Shown here piece after piece: positions 5,201 to 7,285 of a DNA stretch of 7,285 nucleotides. Each line of letters opens with the position of its first letter. The first letter of the stretch is position 1. The translations under genes were made by a program, and so were the position numbers. The notes under the pieces were generated by a model. That model made no database searches and was not told the origin of the DNA. It saw only the letters and a list, made by a program, of their open reading frames with translations. Source of the stretch: Akkermansia muciniphila (GTDB lineage Bacteria; Verrucomicrobiota; Verrucomicrobiia; Verrucomicrobiales; V1-33). The DNA lies in assembly GCA_943331195.2 (NCBI GenBank), contig CALQKQ020000180.1, positions 1 to 7,285 on the forward strand, in the 5' to 3' direction.

Positions 5201-6048
5201 GGCGGTGGCGCCAGTCCCGGCCCACTCAGCGGCTGCACCTGCAACGCCGTAAAATCCATCAAGTAGCGCCCCCCCTCCGCCAGCGACGCCGCCTTCACCA
5301 CCACATCCACCCGCCCCGCACTCACCGCAAACGGCCCCACCACCAACTCCCTCCGCCGCGTCCACCCCCCCGTCCCGGGCAACGCCACCTCCAGCTTAAC
5401 CGAGCCCATCTGCACCATCACCTTGCCCCCGCCGCCATCCTTCTCATCGCAGGCATAGCGCAACACCACCCGATAATTCCCCGCTGCCACATCCTCCACA
5501 ATCCACGAGGCCGATTTTCCCTGCGTCCAAAACTCATAGCCCGACGCCGCATCGTAGACCCCCGTGCGCTCCGCCGTCGCCATGCGCAGCAGCCGCCTCC
5601 CCCCGCTCCCCGCTCCCGTCCCACCCACCGCCGGGGCCGCCGCCGCCAACCCACGGCTCACCCCAGGCGGCAGCAGGCTGCGCACCGTCCCCGCCAAATC
5701 CTTAGGCAAAACTGACGGCACCAGCGGCACCGGCACCTCCACCACCTCCTCAAAAGCCGCAAAATCATCCGCCTCCACCGCCTCCACCGCCGGCAATCCC
5801 AGCGCCGCCAGCACCCCCTCCCGCTCCACCCGCACCCGCCCCGCCCCGGCCTCATCCTTCGCCGCCACCAAACTGCCCTCCAACACCGCCAACTCATCCG
5901 CATACCGCGCCAGCACCCGCCGCAGCGCCGCCGCCCGATCCTCCGCATACCCCCTCTCCAAGCCCTCCAGCGCCCCGGGTGCCTCCGCCCACGCCCGCAA
6001 CCCACCCGCAAGCACCACCCCAGCCAATAAGATAACGACAGACTTCAT
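5197..6048 (-). CDS. Secreted protein with helical hairpin and CBM-like beta-sandwich domain
   Basis: 283 residues. A signal peptide is clear: MK, hydrophobic core VVILLAGVVLAGG, and probable cleavage after AWA (19-21). Residues about 26-83 form charged amphipathic helices (a YAEDRAAALRRVLARYADEL type hairpin). Then comes a Pro/Val-rich and Gly-rich linker (about 95-152). Residues about 160-275 are a predicted beta-sandwich resembling carbohydrate-binding modules of the CBM6/35 type: WIVEDVAAGNYRVVLRYAC, then TGGWT (226-230) and LMDF (263-266). No catalytic enzyme domain is visible. The beta-domain and the hairpin are both paralogous to parts of the upstream 6045-7285 protein. The ATG at 6048 overlaps that gene's TGA. 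A role in binding carbohydrate or another surface ligand outside the cytoplasm is inference; CBM-like folds also bind proteins. Confidence 0.82.
   Translation of the reverse strand: MKSVVILLAGVVLAGGLRAWAEAPGALEGLERGYAEDRAAALRRVLARYADELAVLEGSLVAAKDEAGAGRVRVEREGVLAALGLPAVEAVEADDFAAFEEVVEVPVPLVPSVLPKDLAGTVRSLLPPGVSRGLAAAAPAVGGTGAGSGGRRLLRMATAERTGVYDAASGYEFWTQGKSASWIVEDVAAGNYRVVLRYACDEKDGGGGKVMVQMGSVKLEVALPGTGGWTRRRELVVGPFAVSAGRVDVVVKAASLAEGGRYLMDFTALQVQPLSGPGLAPPP
6045..6048 (-). promoter_or_regulatory. ATGA stop-start overlap between the two secreted-protein genes
   Basis: The ATG at 6048-6046 overlaps the TGA at 6047-6045 of the upstream gene. Only a weak TGAGAAG lies just before the ATG. This suggests coupled translation and a fixed ratio of the two related products. 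Confidence 0.7.
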
Positions 6049-7285
6049 GGCTTCTCAGGTACTTCCGGGCTAGGTGCCACCGGCGTCAGCCGGATCGACT
6101 TCAAATCAAACAGTGACCCGTCCGCCACCTGCAAGGTATCCACCTTCAAACTCAGATACTGCGCCCCCTTCGGGATCATCACCTTCCCCGGACTTATTTG
6201 GCAGGGAACGCTGCCCACTGGCGCTGCCTCCGGCTTGCGCTTCACCCCCACCGGCACCTCAGGGAACTTCCCCGCCTCCACCTCCACCGCCAGCGGCGGC
6301 CCCGCTTCCACCGCCGCACCACTCGCATACAGCAGCGCCGTCCCTCCCTGCCCCGGGCCCAGCCGACCCACGATTTCCACCGCATACGTCCCCGAAGCGA
6401 TCCCCAGGCCCGCCAATTTCCACGTGATCGCGCAGGACCCCGCCGGCCGCAGATGCGTCAAATAGTCGCCCTGATTGTTCAGCCGGGCCTCCCCGCTCAT
6501 CAGCAAATACAGCTTCTCCGCCACCGGCAGCACATGCGACCCGCCTTCCTCCACACTGCCGCTCCCTTCCAGCCGCTTCTTCTCCTGCCGCACCAGCGCC
6601 AACGTTTCCACATCCTGCGCGCGGCCCGCCGCCATTTCTAAATCCACCAACTCCTTCAAATACTTCGCGCTCATCCCCTTACCCAATTCCACAAACTCCT
6701 TCTGATAGACCTCCTTCAGTCGCTCCAACCCCTTCGCCCCGCCCCCGTCGGCCGAGTCCACCGCCGCCGCCGCCGCCACCGGCACCAATTCCAAACGCAA
6801 AAAATCCATCAGCCCAGCCGGCAACACCTCCACCCCGCGCAAACTGAATTTCACAAACTTGCTGTCCAGCTCCACCCGCCCCAGCGACAGCGCCCGCGTC
6901 TTCGTCCAGCCCCCCGTCGAGCGCACCGCCCGCCGCAACACCGTCCCCCCTTCATTCAAATTCGTGATCTCGCGAAACTCCACCACCCCGCCTGCCCGAA
7001 TGTCCGCGCTCCCCGCTGCCGGAGGCTTCCCCGCCGACGGCGCCGACGACGGTGCCACCGGTGCCGCCGCTGACGGCGCACCTGCCGCCGCCTCAGCTCC
7101 CTCCGCCGGACCATTCTCATCCGCCGCTCCCAGCACCCCGCACACCACGCACACCTCATACAGCCCCGGTGCCTGCCCAGGCAACTCCCACTCCATCAAC
7201 GCCCCCTGTCTCCGAAAACGCGCCACCTCCTTTTTCACATCCAAAAACTCCACCCCGCTCACCTGCTTCGCCCCCGCCCCCCGCA
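6045..7285 (-). CDS. Multi-domain protein with two CBM-like beta domains and helical hairpin, 5' end outside window
   Basis: The frame is open to the window edge. The first possible start inside is a GTG at 7262, but the seven preceding codons (RGAGAKQ) continue in frame with no start, so the gene almost surely begins beyond 7285. Numbering from that GTG, residues 1-165 form a beta-sandwich like the one in the next gene, with GLYEVCVVCGV, TGGWTKTRAL (116-125) and LMDF (151-154). It is split by a low-complexity Ala/Pro/Ser loop at about 46-88. Residues 176-233 are a charged helical hairpin (LKEVYQKEF, YLKELVDLE, LVRQEKKRLE). Residues about 240-395 are a second beta-domain with GTYAVEIVGRL and LFDLKSIRLTPV. 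A signal peptide is expected upstream of the window. No catalytic domain is seen. Such hairpin-plus-CBM architectures are common in Planctomycetes and Verrucomicrobia; that is general knowledge and was not searched. Confidence 0.78.
   Translation of the reverse strand, partial: RGAGAKQVSGVEFLDVKKEVARFRRQGALMEWELPGQAPGLYEVCVVCGVLGAADENGPAEGAEAAAGAPSAAAPVAPSSAPSAGKPPAAGSADIRAGGVVEFREITNLNEGGTVLRRAVRSTGGWTKTRALSLGRVELDSKFVKFSLRGVEVLPAGLMDFLRLELVPVAAAAAVDSADGGGAKGLERLKEVYQKEFVELGKGMSAKYLKELVDLEMAAGRAQDVETLALVRQEKKRLEGSGSVEEGGSHVLPVAEKLYLLMSGEARLNNQGDYLTHLRPAGSCAITWKLAGLGIASGTYAVEIVGRLGPGQGGTALLYASGAAVEAGPPLAVEVEAGKFPEVPVGVKRKPEAAPVGSVPCQISPGKVMIPKGAQYLSLKVDTLQVADGSLFDLKSIRLTPVAPSPEVPEKP

Noticed and set aside
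4583..5266. Long plus-strand frame opposite the SDR
   Set aside because: The product is Arg/Pro/His-rich with no domain, and the complementary strand carries the full SDR tetrad.
5201..5365. N-terminal extension of the SDR reading frame to 5365
   Set aside because: It is Gly/Ala low-complexity sequence overlapping the upstream secreted protein. The ATGA overlap and the Rossmann start fit the ATG at 5200.
7263..7285. G-runs on the minus strand as a G-quadruplex
   Set aside because: The runs lie in an open coding frame of G-rich codons and are explained by composition; too few separated runs are visible before the window edge.

Overview
The window reads as chromosomal DNA from a high-GC member of the Verrucomicrobiota or a close relative in the Planctomycetes-Verrucomicrobia-Chlamydiae group. 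This is inferred from secreted proteins that combine a short helical hairpin with CBM-like beta-sandwich domains, from mostly weak Shine-Dalgarno sites, and from REP-like palindromes. I ran no database search, so the phylum is a judgement.

Positions 1-1126 are a decayed mobile region. Two REP-like palindrome doublets (1-50, cut by the window edge, and 1068-1126) lie in inverted orientation. Inside each is an N-terminal remnant of the same probable transposase gene, on the minus strand at 47-289 and on the plus strand at 878-1015. These arms enclose an AT-rich core (342-813) that holds at most one small possible membrane-protein ORF (484-681, minus). Positions 1127-1309 carry no gene, only two short hairpins.

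From 1310 to the right edge every gene is on the minus strand, so transcription runs right to left. First in transcription order is a large secreted protein whose 5' end lies beyond the window (6045-7285). It overlaps a second secreted protein (5197-6048) by ATGA, which in turn overlaps a classical SDR oxidoreductase (4532-5200) by ATGA. After 88 bp comes a HAD-IIB phosphatase (3654-4442). After another 103 bp comes the main object of interest, a 746-residue protein (1310-3550). It joins a low-molecular-weight phosphatase of the arginine-phosphatase type, ribose-5-phosphate isomerase B and a complete serine hydroxymethyltransferase in one reading frame.

The domain order of this fusion (YwlE-like, RpiB, GlyA) matches the order of the separate genes ywlE, rpiB (ywlF) and glyA in Bacillus subtilis, so it looks like a conserved operon collapsed into one polypeptide. 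All visible catalytic residues of the three enzymes are present. RpiB and GlyA would together serve pentose-phosphate and one-carbon/glycine supply. The phosphatase points to protein-arginine dephosphorylation. The secreted pair share a homologous beta-domain and a helical hairpin, and probably act outside the cytoplasm on carbohydrate or the cell surface; their substrate cannot be read from the sequence.
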